Part shown: piece by piece, positions 26,840-35,018 of the stretch | Position numbering within the stretch: the stretch's first letter is position 1 | Layout: each line of letters starts with the position of its first letter | Assembly: GCA_039028895.1 (NCBI GenBank) | Contig: JBCCHF010000012.1 | Coordinates: 80,398 to 144,397, forward strand | Source: JAHDCJ01 sp039028895 | Lineage (GTDB): Bacteria; Bacteroidota; Bacteroidia; Chitinophagales; Saprospiraceae | Length of the DNA stretch: 64,000 nucleotides | Direction of reading: 5' to 3' | Translations under genes and position numbers: made by a program | The notes under the pieces: model-generated | Seen by the model: only the letters and a program-made list of their open reading frames with translations | What the model was told of the DNA's origin: nothing | Databases searched by the model: none

Positions 26840-29083
26840 ATGCGAAACTTTAACACCAAACTCCATCTTTCGTTCATGGGCTTAATTGCCTTCCTCCTGG
26901 TTAGCTTCACAGCTCCGATTCTCGCCCAGGAAAAGCATCAAACTGAGGATGCTCCAAACCACAAAATTGTAATCAAGAAAAAGATCGTCACAGCTGACGG
27001 TGAAACCAAGGTCATTGAAAGAGTGATCGAGGGTGACCAAAAAGGCATCGATCTGGATGAAATCGACAGTCAAATTCAGGAAATTGAAGTCATCAGGAAA
27101 GGTGACGGCGACCAACAGGAAATCATTATCACAACCTTCGGCGACAACGGAGAGTCTGTTATTGAGATCTATAATGATGATCACGACCTGAGCATCAAAG
27201 GCATAGGCGAGTGCGAATCGCCTAAAATCATCAGCATCTTTGGTGAAGGTGATCACCCAGGCTTGTTTCACCTCAAAAGAGGCATGAGCCATCCGGGTGC
27301 CCATAACCTACAAGTCGTTACCTTGAAGCCGGGCGAAGCCATTCCAGATAACATTCTGGAAGATATTATCGAAATGGGTCTTGACGTAGAAGCTGTCAGG
27401 CAACAGGTCGAAGCAGCTGAGCGCATGGTTTACATCTCAAAAGAAGGTGAATCTCCTGCATTGGTGGAAGTTGATGGTGACGAGCCGGAAAGCCTGAAAG
27501 GATTTATGTTGCACAACAACACTGAAGGCCTCCACTCAATGCCTGGTAACTTTAACTGGCAATCAAAAGATGGCAATTTCTTTAATTTCGATCACGATTT
27601 CGACTTTGATTTTGATTTCGATTATGATTTTGACTTCGATTTTAACAAAGAAGATCTTGAGCACAAGTTCAATTTCAATTTTGAAGGTGAAATGCCAGAA
27701 AATCTTAAGGAGAAATTATTAAAAGAATATGAACTAAATATCGAATCCATTGAAGATGGCCAGATCAGGATCGTCACTCCAGAAGGTGAAGACATTATTG
27801 ATCTAAACATCGAAAATGATGGAGACGGCATCCATTTCTTCAAACTAAACTCTGAAGGCAACTTCGGTAATCTTGAAAATCTGGAAAGCCTCGAAGACCT
27901 TGATATTGACATTGATATTAAAGGACTGGAAAATCTCGAAGGTCTTAATTTCCTAAAAAACTGGGACTGGAACTCAAGCTGTGATAAGGCAGAAGTAACC
28001 ACTGAAGAAAAACCATTCCTCGGTGTACTCCTGGGCGAAAGCAGTGAAAAAGGCGTATTTGTTGATGGCGTGGTTGAAGAAAGTGCTGCAGAAGCGGCTG
28101 GTTTGCTGGAAGGCGATATCATCACCGCTATTAATGACAACGCAGTTACCAATTCTGATGAACTCGTTGACGCTATCCTCGCACAAAAAGTTGGTGACCA
28201 GATCACCGTAAGCTACATTCGCGAAGGTAACCCAGCAACTGCTACAGCCACCCTTAATGGCAAATCTTATAAAGTCTGGAATAAGCAGAATTTCAAATTT
28301 GATCATAAAGCACCTCATCCAGAGCCACATCTGTTCCGTGATCGTAGCTGGTTCCACAACGATGTTGATTGCGAAACTCTTTGTAACAGTCCTTTCCTTG
28401 GCGTTCTCATTGAGAATACTGATGAAAATGCAGGTGTAAATATCACTGATATTTTTCAAGCCACAGGTGCTGAAAAGGCAGATCTCAGAGAAGATGATGT
28501 CATCATGACGATCAATGATCAGGCGATGAATGACGTTGATGATGTTGTCAAGAAAGTATTAAGCTACAAGCCTGGAGATGTTGTTACCGTAGGTTTTGCT
28601 CGCGATGGACAAAGGCTGTCTGTTGAAGCTACACTTGGCACAAAAGCTAACAGCGGCGCTTACAACCCATGTGATTGTGAAACTTTAGAACTCAAAAAGT
28701 CGGTCGAACTACAGGAGATCATTATCCTGAAAGACCAGGAAGCTGAAGTTGAGGAAGTACCTGAAGAAATTATTGAAGTACCAACTCCACAAGTAGAAAC
28801 ACCTGTTGAGAATCGTACGCTTCAGTTGCGTGCTTTCAGCCTTTTCCCAAATCCAAATAATGGCAACTTTACCATTAGCTTCAGAGCAGAAAAACAAGAA
28901 CCGATTACCATCTCAGTAGTAGATGTTTCAGGTCGTGAAGTTTATCGTGAAGAGGTGCAGGATTTCCGTGGATCATACTACCAGGATATCAATATTTCCC
29001 AGAATAGTGGAGGTGTTTACTTCCTCAATATTATCCAGGGAGATGAAATATGGACAGAACGTTTCGTTTACTCTAACGAGTAG
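26840..29083 (+). CDS. Exported protein with two PDZ domains and a T9SS sorting domain
   Basis: A 747-residue protein: signal peptide (1-30), a charged region rich in Glu, Asp and Ile, an unusual Asp-Phe alternating tract (about residues 247-270, FDFDFDFDYDFDFDF), PDZ 1 (about 390-475, PFLGVLLG) and PDZ 2 (about 515-605, PFLGVLIE). A Glu-rich linker and a T9SS type A sorting domain (about 660-747, with FPNPNNG) follow. It has no protease domain. PDZ modules bind C-terminal peptides, so it may act as an adaptor at the surface or in the periplasm. The ATG at 26840 fits the signal peptide; a TTG at 26801 would precede it. It is divergent from the RprXY-like system. Confidence 0.85.
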   Translation: MRNFNTKLHLSFMGLIAFLLVSFTAPILAQEKHQTEDAPNHKIVIKKKIVTADGETKVIERVIEGDQKGIDLDEIDSQIQEIEVIRKGDGDQQEIIITTFGDNGESVIEIYNDDHDLSIKGIGECESPKIISIFGEGDHPGLFHLKRGMSHPGAHNLQVVTLKPGEAIPDNILEDIIEMGLDVEAVRQQVEAAERMVYISKEGESPALVEVDGDEPESLKGFMLHNNTEGLHSMPGNFNWQSKDGNFFNFDHDFDFDFDFDYDFDFDFNKEDLEHKFNFNFEGEMPENLKEKLLKEYELNIESIEDGQIRIVTPEGEDIIDLNIENDGDGIHFFKLNSEGNFGNLENLESLEDLDIDIDIKGLENLEGLNFLKNWDWNSSCDKAEVTTEEKPFLGVLLGESSEKGVFVDGVVEESAAEAAGLLEGDIITAINDNAVTNSDELVDAILAQKVGDQITVSYIREGNPATATATLNGKSYKVWNKQNFKFDHKAPHPEPHLFRDRSWFHNDVDCETLCNSPFLGVLIENTDENAGVNITDIFQATGAEKADLREDDVIMTINDQAMNDVDDVVKKVLSYKPGDVVTVGFARDGQRLSVEATLGTKANSGAYNPCDCETLELKKSVELQEIIILKDQEAEVEEVPEEIIEVPTPQVETPVENRTLQLRAFSLFPNPNNGNFTISFRAEKQEPITISVVDVSGREVYREEVQDFRGSYYQDINISQNSGGVYFLNIIQGDEIWTERFVYSNE

Positions 29084-29115
29084 TCGAGTTTTCTCATAGT
29101 GAGTTATTGATGCAA

Positions 29116-29153
29116 AAAGAGCTCCTTCGGTTGATTCGAAGGGGCTCTTTCCT
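29116..29153 (+). terminator. Rho-independent terminator of the PDZ/T9SS gene
   Basis: A 14-bp stem (29116-29129 with 29137-29150, one G-U pair) and a 7-nt loop. The descending arm ends in TTT and is followed by CCTTT. Confidence 0.8.
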
Positions 29154-29204
29154 TTATGCAGAATTGGTTGTAAATTTATAAGTACACACAATCCTTCCCG
29201 GCTT

Positions 29205-30494
29205 ATGATCCACCATTACTCAATTCTTTGTTCGCTGTTTCTGCTTTGTATATCATCTACATTCTCCCAGGTCACTTTCTGGACCGAAGATTTCAATAAC
29301 GGCTGTACCAGTCTTTGCTTTGCTAATTCCTATTCGGGAACAAATGGTGCTTGGACTGAAACGCTTACAGGAAGTAACGGGGCTTTCGCCAATGCATGGT
29401 ATGTCAGTTGCGCCGAAAATGGCACACAGCCGGGCAACTGTGGGACAGGCTGTATGGGCAATGCTACTCTCCATGTTGGCAATGTTGCAGGCTCTCCGGC
29501 AGGATTTTGCCCTACGGGGGATTGCGGGGCAGCTTATGACGCTTCTATCGCCAGTGTGGTTACGGCAAAACGAATTGAATCACCCATAATTGATTGCTCT
29601 GGCCATTTTAATATCCAAATCCAGTACAACTTTATAGCCTCGGGTAGTGCAGGATCAGACTTTTATTCAATACTCTACAGTCCAGATGGAGGCACTAATT
29701 GGTCATCTCTAGGCACCGGAGCAGTGTCCAACTGTTGTTGCAATATCCTTGATTGCTTTCTTTCCGGATGCTGCGAACCGTCTACCACTACTTGCGGATC
29801 ATTCCGACAAGGTAATTGGAGTCAAGCAACTATTTCTCTTCCTGCCAGTGCTGACCAAAATCCAAATGTAAAGCTTGCTTTCAACTGGGAAAACAATGGC
29901 GACAATATAGGTACTGATCCGTCAGTTGCGATCGATGATCTTGAACTTGCTGGAGATGTATTTTTACCCATCGAATTAGTCTCCTTCACGGCCAGACAAG
30001 TTGGCATGTCTAATATCCTGAATTGGGAAGTTGCTGCAGAAACAGAATATGATCACTTTGAAATGGAGCGATCTGGAAATGGCTCAGCCTGGGAGTCCAT
30101 TGGCAAGGTAGATCCAGTTAATGACCTGGTCTACTTTGAGTTTGTTGACTCAAGTCCTTTACCAGGCATCAGTTATTACAGACTCAGGGAAGTAGAAGTT
30201 GACGAATCATTTGAGTATTCCGAAATCGTTTCGGTTACCCGAAAAAAACTGGAACAGATCATCAGTATTTTCCCCAACCCTGCTTCACAATTGGTCTCCA
30301 TTCGGAAAGAAGGCCCTCCGGGTTCTTTTTCCATAAATGTCTACAACCTTTCAGGAGGGCTTGTCAAGGACAAAGCCATAGTATCTGGAAATCAGGCAGA
30401 CCTTCGTATTGACGACATATCTCCGGGCCTTTATTTGATTGAGGTCAGTTACGGTGAGATACAATTCATTGAAAAACTGATAATCAAACATTAA
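29205..30494 (+). CDS. Cys-rich T9SS-secreted protein
   Basis: A 429-residue secreted protein with a signal peptide (1-21, ending TFSQ). A jelly-roll-like region (about 22-250) begins WTEDFNNG and ends with a DDLEL strand, as in surface carbohydrate- or protein-binding modules. The C-terminal T9SS domain (about 345-429) has IFPNPAS. Unusually for an exported Bacteroidota protein the jelly roll holds many cysteines, including a CCC and a CC within about 20 residues near 185-200, suggesting disulfide cross-links. Ligand unknown. Its stop overlaps the convergent uracil-DNA glycosylase gene by TTAA. Confidence 0.82.
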   Translation: MIHHYSILCSLFLLCISSTFSQVTFWTEDFNNGCTSLCFANSYSGTNGAWTETLTGSNGAFANAWYVSCAENGTQPGNCGTGCMGNATLHVGNVAGSPAGFCPTGDCGAAYDASIASVVTAKRIESPIIDCSGHFNIQIQYNFIASGSAGSDFYSILYSPDGGTNWSSLGTGAVSNCCCNILDCFLSGCCEPSTTTCGSFRQGNWSQATISLPASADQNPNVKLAFNWENNGDNIGTDPSVAIDDLELAGDVFLPIELVSFTARQVGMSNILNWEVAAETEYDHFEMERSGNGSAWESIGKVDPVNDLVYFEFVDSSPLPGISYYRLREVEVDESFEYSEIVSVTRKKLEQIISIFPNPASQLVSIRKEGPPGSFSINVYNLSGGLVKDKAIVSGNQADLRIDDISPGLYLIEVSYGEIQFIEKLIIKH

Positions 30495-31066
30495 AGCAGC
30501 TCTTTAACAACTGTTTTTAGCTCAGGTAGCACCTCAACTTCAAACCATGCATTCTTGCGTATCCAAATATTATTTCTTGGAGAAGGATGAGGTAAAGGCA
30601 AAAATTCAGGCAGGAAGGTTTTGAATTTCTTTACCGTTTCCGTTAATGTTCTTTCTTTGCGGTCGCCTATATATGCAGCCTGGGCATACTGACCGATTAA
30701 CAAGGTTAATTGCACTGATTTTAACTGTTCCCAAATCCTGTCGTGCCATAAAGGCGCACATTCTGGCCGGGGCGGCAGATCACCTGATTTCCCCTTTCCG
30801 GGATAACAAAACCCCATTGGCACGATCGCCACTTTGGATTCATCATAAAAATCGGCCTTCGAAATACCCATCCAATCCCGCAAACGATTACCACTGGCAT
30901 CATCCCATGGTATACCGCTGGCATGGACTACCGACCCTGGTGCCTGACCAATGATCATAATTTTGGAGGTCTCAGCAAAACCTACCACAGGATTGACACC
31001 ATGCGGCAAAAATTGCTGACAATGCATGCAGGATCTGATTTCGGTTAACAAGGTTTTTACATCCAT
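30491..31066 (-). CDS. Uracil-DNA glycosylase family protein
   Basis: A 191-residue member of the UDG superfamily, base excision repair. It has CMHC near residue 13, the IIGQAPG water-activating loop (about 37-44), a GFCYPGKG segment, and the C-terminal LPHPSPRN minor-groove loop. The CxxC and other cysteines could support an Fe-S cluster as in families 4 and 5, but I see only two paired Cys near the N-terminus. It is convergent with the previous gene. Confidence 0.88.
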   Translation of the reverse strand: MDVKTLLTEIRSCMHCQQFLPHGVNPVVGFAETSKIMIIGQAPGSVVHASGIPWDDASGNRLRDWMGISKADFYDESKVAIVPMGFCYPGKGKSGDLPPRPECAPLWHDRIWEQLKSVQLTLLIGQYAQAAYIGDRKERTLTETVKKFKTFLPEFLPLPHPSPRNNIWIRKNAWFEVEVLPELKTVVKELL

Positions 31067-31107
31067 AACTTTCCAAAATTATCATATCTTCATACAAAAC
31101 CTCGCAT

Positions 31108-31554
31108 ATGTTTGAAAACGAAATTCTTGATGAAGGATTCCTCAGAGAACTCATAAAAAGTGAACTGGAGATCGACATTGAAGATATCAAGCCTGCTACA
31201 GAACTGGAAGAAGATGAGGAAAATAGTGTCGTAGGTACATTCGCTAATCAACATGAGGCTAAATTGTTTCATAGCATCCTGCTTCGGATGGGCATAAAGT
31301 CCAGGGTCAATGTAGACCCGACAATGGGTAATATGGATCCGTTGTTCAATACCGGCACTCAGATGCTGCTCACCGATCCGGATGACATTAAAGATGCCTT
31401 GAAGATCATCGAGGCCGTTGACCGAAACATTGAGAAACATCAAAAAGAAAAAGGCTCTGCCGACTACTCCAAATTTCTTTTCGCCACAATCATTATTACG
31501 GTGATAGCCATACTCTTGATGTATTTGTTGTTAAGATCATCCGGCTCGTTTTAA
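31108..31554 (+). CDS. DUF2007-like protein with C-terminal membrane anchor
   Basis: A 148-residue protein. An acidic N-terminus (1-45) is followed by a ferredoxin-like DUF2007 module (about 46-100: FANQHEAKLFHSILLRMGI ... LLTDPDDIKDALKII), and a single C-terminal membrane helix (about 121-143) anchors it with the domain on the cytosolic side. DUF2007 is thought to be a signal-transducing or regulatory module; its function is not established. The M20 peptidase gene starts 10 bp downstream, so the two may be co-transcribed. Confidence 0.72.
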   Translation: MFENEILDEGFLRELIKSELEIDIEDIKPATELEEDEENSVVGTFANQHEAKLFHSILLRMGIKSRVNVDPTMGNMDPLFNTGTQMLLTDPDDIKDALKIIEAVDRNIEKHQKEKGSADYSKFLFATIIITVIAILLMYLLLRSSGSF

Positions 31555-31564
31555 ATTACATTCA

Positions 31565-33019
31565 ATGAAAAAGGTTCTCAAATGGCTATTTATTGGCCTG
31601 GGTGTTTTCATTCTCGTTCTTATTTACAATACGCTAACTTTCACCTCCCAGCAAATTACGCGGGCACCGATCCCGAAAAAGGAAATTCCTGATGAGGCAC
31701 TGGAGAGAATGGCTCAAAGCATTCAGATTCCTACAATTTCTCATAGTCAACGAATCGATTCTTCTGTTTTTTATACCTTCCTCGACTTCCTGGACAGTAG
31801 TTTTGTTTATTGTGATTCGTTGATGAACAAATGGGAGATCAACAAACTCAGCCGGGTTTATCATTGGCCTGGCAAAAATGCGAATCTATCTCCAATCCTT
31901 CTGATTGCGCATCATGATGTAGTGCCTATTGAAGCAGCATCGGCAGACCAGTGGCAGGAAGAACCATTTAGTGGCGTGATCAAAGACGGCTGGATTTGGG
32001 GGCGTGGCGCACTAGATGACAAAGGATCTGTAGTCAGCTTGATGGAAGCAGCTGAAATGCTCTTACGCGAGGGCTATGAGCCCGAAAGAACCGTCTATTT
32101 TGCCTTTGGACATGATGAAGAAGTTGGTGGAGCAGATGGTGCCCTATCAATTGCGCACGACTTTAAAGAAAAAGGTATCACTTTCGAATATGTATTGGAC
32201 GAAGGGTCAATGGTGGTTGAAAAGGCGCTGCCAGGGCTGGAGCAACCAGCAGGGCTGATCGGACTTGCAGAGAAAGGGTCTACGACCTTATTGTTGACAG
32301 CTTCTGGTACTGCAGGACATTCCAGTATGCCACCCAGCCAGTCGACCATCGGGGCACTCAGTAAAGCGCTCAGCACACTTGAGGCTAACCCCATGCCAGC
32401 CAGACTCGAAGGTCCCATTCGGGAGATGTTTGAATATACTGGACCGGAAATGAACCTGCCCTTTAAGGTATTGTTTGCCAATTTATGGGCGACTTCAGGC
32501 TTGCTCAAAAAACAATTGGGAAGCAATGGACCATCAAATGCCGTACTGAGAACGACTACTGCCATTACTATGATCAATGGAGGCGTAAAAGATAATGTTC
32601 TTCCGGCAAGAGCCAACGCAACGATCAATTTCAGGATCAAGCCTGGCGATACTGTTGAAGATGTCATTAAATATGTCGAAAAAACCATTGATAATCCGGA
32701 GATCACGGTAAGCCTTAAAGATTCTTCCTCAAAAAATCCTTCTAAGGTCTCACCAACCAAAGGATTCGGGTTTCAGGTTATCCAAACAACCTTGAAAGAG
32801 ATATTCCCAGATGTAGTAGTAGCGCCATCACTGGTGATCGCAGCCACTGACAGTCGACATTACAAGATCGTTTCTAACAATATCTACAGGTTTACCCCTG
32901 TCCAGCTAACCTTTGATGAGATAGCAGGCATCCACGGCATCAATGAAAGAATATCAGTAGAAAACTACAGGCAGTCTGTAAGGTTCTTCTATCAACTCAT
33001 GAAAAACAGCTGCCAATAA
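31565..33019 (+). CDS. M20-family metallopeptidase (carboxypeptidase S / PM20D1-like)
   Basis: A 484-residue enzyme with an N-terminal membrane helix (about 5-25), so it is probably anchored facing the periplasm. M20 dizinc motifs are present: LLIAHHDVVP (first His ligand and nearby Asp), WGRGALDDKG (bridging Asp), FGHDEEVGG (catalytic Glu pair) and VIAATDSRHY near the end. The dimerisation domain lies in between. The nearest named relatives are yeast carboxypeptidase S and animal PM20D1, an N-acyl amino acid synthase/hydrolase, so acylated amino acids are a possible substrate class besides peptides. Confidence 0.87.
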   Translation: MKKVLKWLFIGLGVFILVLIYNTLTFTSQQITRAPIPKKEIPDEALERMAQSIQIPTISHSQRIDSSVFYTFLDFLDSSFVYCDSLMNKWEINKLSRVYHWPGKNANLSPILLIAHHDVVPIEAASADQWQEEPFSGVIKDGWIWGRGALDDKGSVVSLMEAAEMLLREGYEPERTVYFAFGHDEEVGGADGALSIAHDFKEKGITFEYVLDEGSMVVEKALPGLEQPAGLIGLAEKGSTTLLLTASGTAGHSSMPPSQSTIGALSKALSTLEANPMPARLEGPIREMFEYTGPEMNLPFKVLFANLWATSGLLKKQLGSNGPSNAVLRTTTAITMINGGVKDNVLPARANATINFRIKPGDTVEDVIKYVEKTIDNPEITVSLKDSSSKNPSKVSPTKGFGFQVIQTTLKEIFPDVVVAPSLVIAATDSRHYKIVSNNIYRFTPVQLTFDEIAGIHGINERISVENYRQSVRFFYQLMKNSCQ

Positions 33020-33099
33020 AAACTCAATTAGTGACTGCGAGGAGCTAAAACAGTTGTCAAAGGCAAAAACCATTCAACAATGCCCGCAAAGCAAATCAA

Positions 33100-34161
33100 T
33101 CAGTTTCTCCGTGGCTTATAGCGAGATTCAGTTAGAATAGCCTGGGCGTCGCGTTTGGCTACAAGATCTTGCAACCTAAGGCCTGATTGACTATTCATAT
33201 ATGCCTCTACGATCTTGTATCCCATAAACGTAGCGGTATTGCCCGGAGCTCCCGTCGGCATTCCAGGTGAGTCAGGACTGGGCTCAATATATTTCCTGAT
33301 ATCTTTTTGTCGAGTTGAGTACAGGTAGTCTTCACTGACAAAAAATGCCCACATGTCCAGTTCATTGTCTTTCAGCCAGTTCATTTGTGCACCGCTATGC
33401 TCAAAAACCACTGAATCCGGCGCATAAGGGATCAACTGTTCAAGAATGTATTTTTTCTTGCCATTATGGACCATAAAATCTAACAATCGTTGACCCGAAG
33501 GAGGCCCAACAATATCGTCAATCAAGACCTGAAGTGTCTTTGAGACCAGGTGATCTTTATTAAACGCTTTGATGATGTAATCTGAGAAGTTAGGGTTCCC
33601 CGGATTTATATCCTGGTAAGGGTAGTCACTACCCAGGAAGAAATCCAGCCCTACAGCCAGCTTGTCATCTCCATAAATGAGAGCACCTATGAAGTATTCA
33701 GAAATAAAAGTCAAAAGTTGGGGGGTAGGTTTTTCCGGAAAATAATGCTTGTAAAAGCGCATGCTCTGTTCAAATTCAGCTTCCAGTTCACTGAAGTCAT
33801 TATAAACTACCTGGCAGGTATCATACAATTTTCTTATCCGTTGGTCCGTTATGAAACCCCTGATGAATGCATCAGGTCCTTCCGGTGCTATGCGAACATC
33901 ACTGGCGCCAAGCAGATTATTAAAATAGATTGGACCGAATTCGGGATATTTGGTATTGACCGCTGCTATTCCTGCAGTAATGTCATTTGTGTCTAAAGTA
34001 AAAAGATCCTGTTCGAACCGTTCAACTTTAATATCTATCTCAACATCCGAAACATCGGGAATATTTTTATTTTTGTCCCGGCACGAAAAGATCAGGGCAA
34101 TAATTAAAAAAATGCCGAAAATAGTGACCAGGGGCGAGTTTGTGCGTTTCAACATAAACAT
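33100..34161 (-). CDS. gldB: Gliding motility lipoprotein GldB
   Basis: A 353-residue lipoprotein: a hydrophobic signal (about 9-27) ends in a lipobox FSC. The body carries the GldB pattern, with VERFEQDLF near residue 47, a KYPEFGP segment, a FISEYF and GLDFFLGSDYP region in the middle, and GPPSGQRLLDFM later. GldB is needed for gliding in Flavobacterium and is linked to the T9SS-powered motility machinery. In Flavobacterium gldB, gldC and nadE are adjacent; here nadE is 0.9 kb away but gldC is absent and a PorT-like barrel gene is inserted. Confidence 0.9.
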   Translation of the reverse strand: MFMLKRTNSPLVTIFGIFLIIALIFSCRDKNKNIPDVSDVEIDIKVERFEQDLFTLDTNDITAGIAAVNTKYPEFGPIYFNNLLGASDVRIAPEGPDAFIRGFITDQRIRKLYDTCQVVYNDFSELEAEFEQSMRFYKHYFPEKPTPQLLTFISEYFIGALIYGDDKLAVGLDFFLGSDYPYQDINPGNPNFSDYIIKAFNKDHLVSKTLQVLIDDIVGPPSGQRLLDFMVHNGKKKYILEQLIPYAPDSVVFEHSGAQMNWLKDNELDMWAFFVSEDYLYSTRQKDIRKYIEPSPDSPGMPTGAPGNTATFMGYKIVEAYMNSQSGLRLQDLVAKRDAQAILTESRYKPRRN

Positions 34162-34230
34162 TCAGAATTTAACCTCGTAAATAACAAATAACGGAAAATC
34201 ATCCGTTTTACTATTTTAAAACTGAAAAAA

Positions 34231-34947
34231 ATGAGATTCTTCCTGATTCTTTCATTAACACTGTTTACATACAGCTTCTCAATCGCCCAAGACGGCGGCG
34301 TTCGTCTTGGCATTCAAGCTTCACCAACTTTTACCTGGTTGGCGTCTGAAGACAACACGATTTCCAGTAATGGCCTCAGGGCTGGCTTCAAAATCGGCCC
34401 TATCGGTGAATTTTACTTCCGTGAAAATTATGCATTTATATCTGGTATCAACCTGGTGTTTTCTGCTGGTGGTACTTTAACGCACCAATTGGGGGGCAAT
34501 CTCCTTCCAGAAACGGCGGTAGGCTCCAACACGGCAGGAATTGACATGATTCCAGACAATAGCAATATCGAATACAAGATACAGTCAGTTGAAATTCCTT
34601 TTGGAATGAAACTGCGTACCAACCCGATTGGCTACTTCCGCTATTTCGCTGAAATTCCGTTTATCGTTGGTATTAAGACCCAGGCCAGGGGTGACATCTC
34701 AGGTGCCGGGCTCGACACCAGCAAGGAAAACATCAGTGGCGATGTTAACCTTGTTAATGTCTCTTGGGGTATTGGCGGTGGTGTGGAATATGAAATTTCC
34801 GAATCCACTTCTATCGTCGGTGGTCTTACCTTCCAGGGAGGCTTTCTTGATGTCACCAAAAATAATGGTATGCAAACCAATGGCGGCATCGAAGATTCAA
34901 AGGTGGTCCAGAATGCTATCAACCTAAAAATTGGGGTAATGTTCTAA
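34231..34947 (+). CDS. PorT-like outer membrane beta-barrel protein
   Basis: A 238-residue protein with a signal peptide (1-19, ending IAQ), followed by alternating beta strands that fit an eight-stranded barrel and a final strand ending in Met-Phe. The VRLGIQASPTFTW start and IPFGMKLR segment are typical of the PorT/SprT-like porin family. T9SS PorT is one member, but similarity alone does not separate it from other small barrels. Its place beside gldB makes a link to secretion or gliding plausible. A perfect hairpin follows the stop. Confidence 0.78.
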   Translation: MRFFLILSLTLFTYSFSIAQDGGVRLGIQASPTFTWLASEDNTISSNGLRAGFKIGPIGEFYFRENYAFISGINLVFSAGGTLTHQLGGNLLPETAVGSNTAGIDMIPDNSNIEYKIQSVEIPFGMKLRTNPIGYFRYFAEIPFIVGIKTQARGDISGAGLDTSKENISGDVNLVNVSWGIGGGVEYEISESTSIVGGLTFQGGFLDVTKNNGMQTNGGIEDSKVVQNAINLKIGVMF

Positions 34948-34956
34948 AGCGATCAA

Positions 34957-34981
34957 ACTTAGTTTTATTTTTAAACTAAGT
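34957..34981 (+). terminator. Hairpin terminator after the PorT-like gene
   Basis: Perfect 9-bp stem ACTTAGTTT/AAACTAAGT (34957-34965, 34973-34981) with a 7-nt loop, followed by ATTGTATTTTT. The T-rich tail overlaps the nadE promoter. Confidence 0.6.
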
Positions 34982-34985
34982 ATTG

Positions 34986-34993
34986 TATTTTTG
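34986..34993 (+). promoter_or_regulatory. -7 box of nadE
   Basis: TATTTTTG matches TAnnTTTG, 25 bp before the nadE ATG at 35019. The -33 region overlaps the preceding terminator hairpin and reads TTT. Confidence 0.55.
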
Positions 34994-35018
34994 TGTTATA
35001 ATCACAAAATGATCGTTT

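Noticed and set aside
27622..28459. Long Ser-rich minus-strand frames opposite the PDZ gene
   Set aside because: These come from the regular Glu/Asp codon pattern read in reverse.
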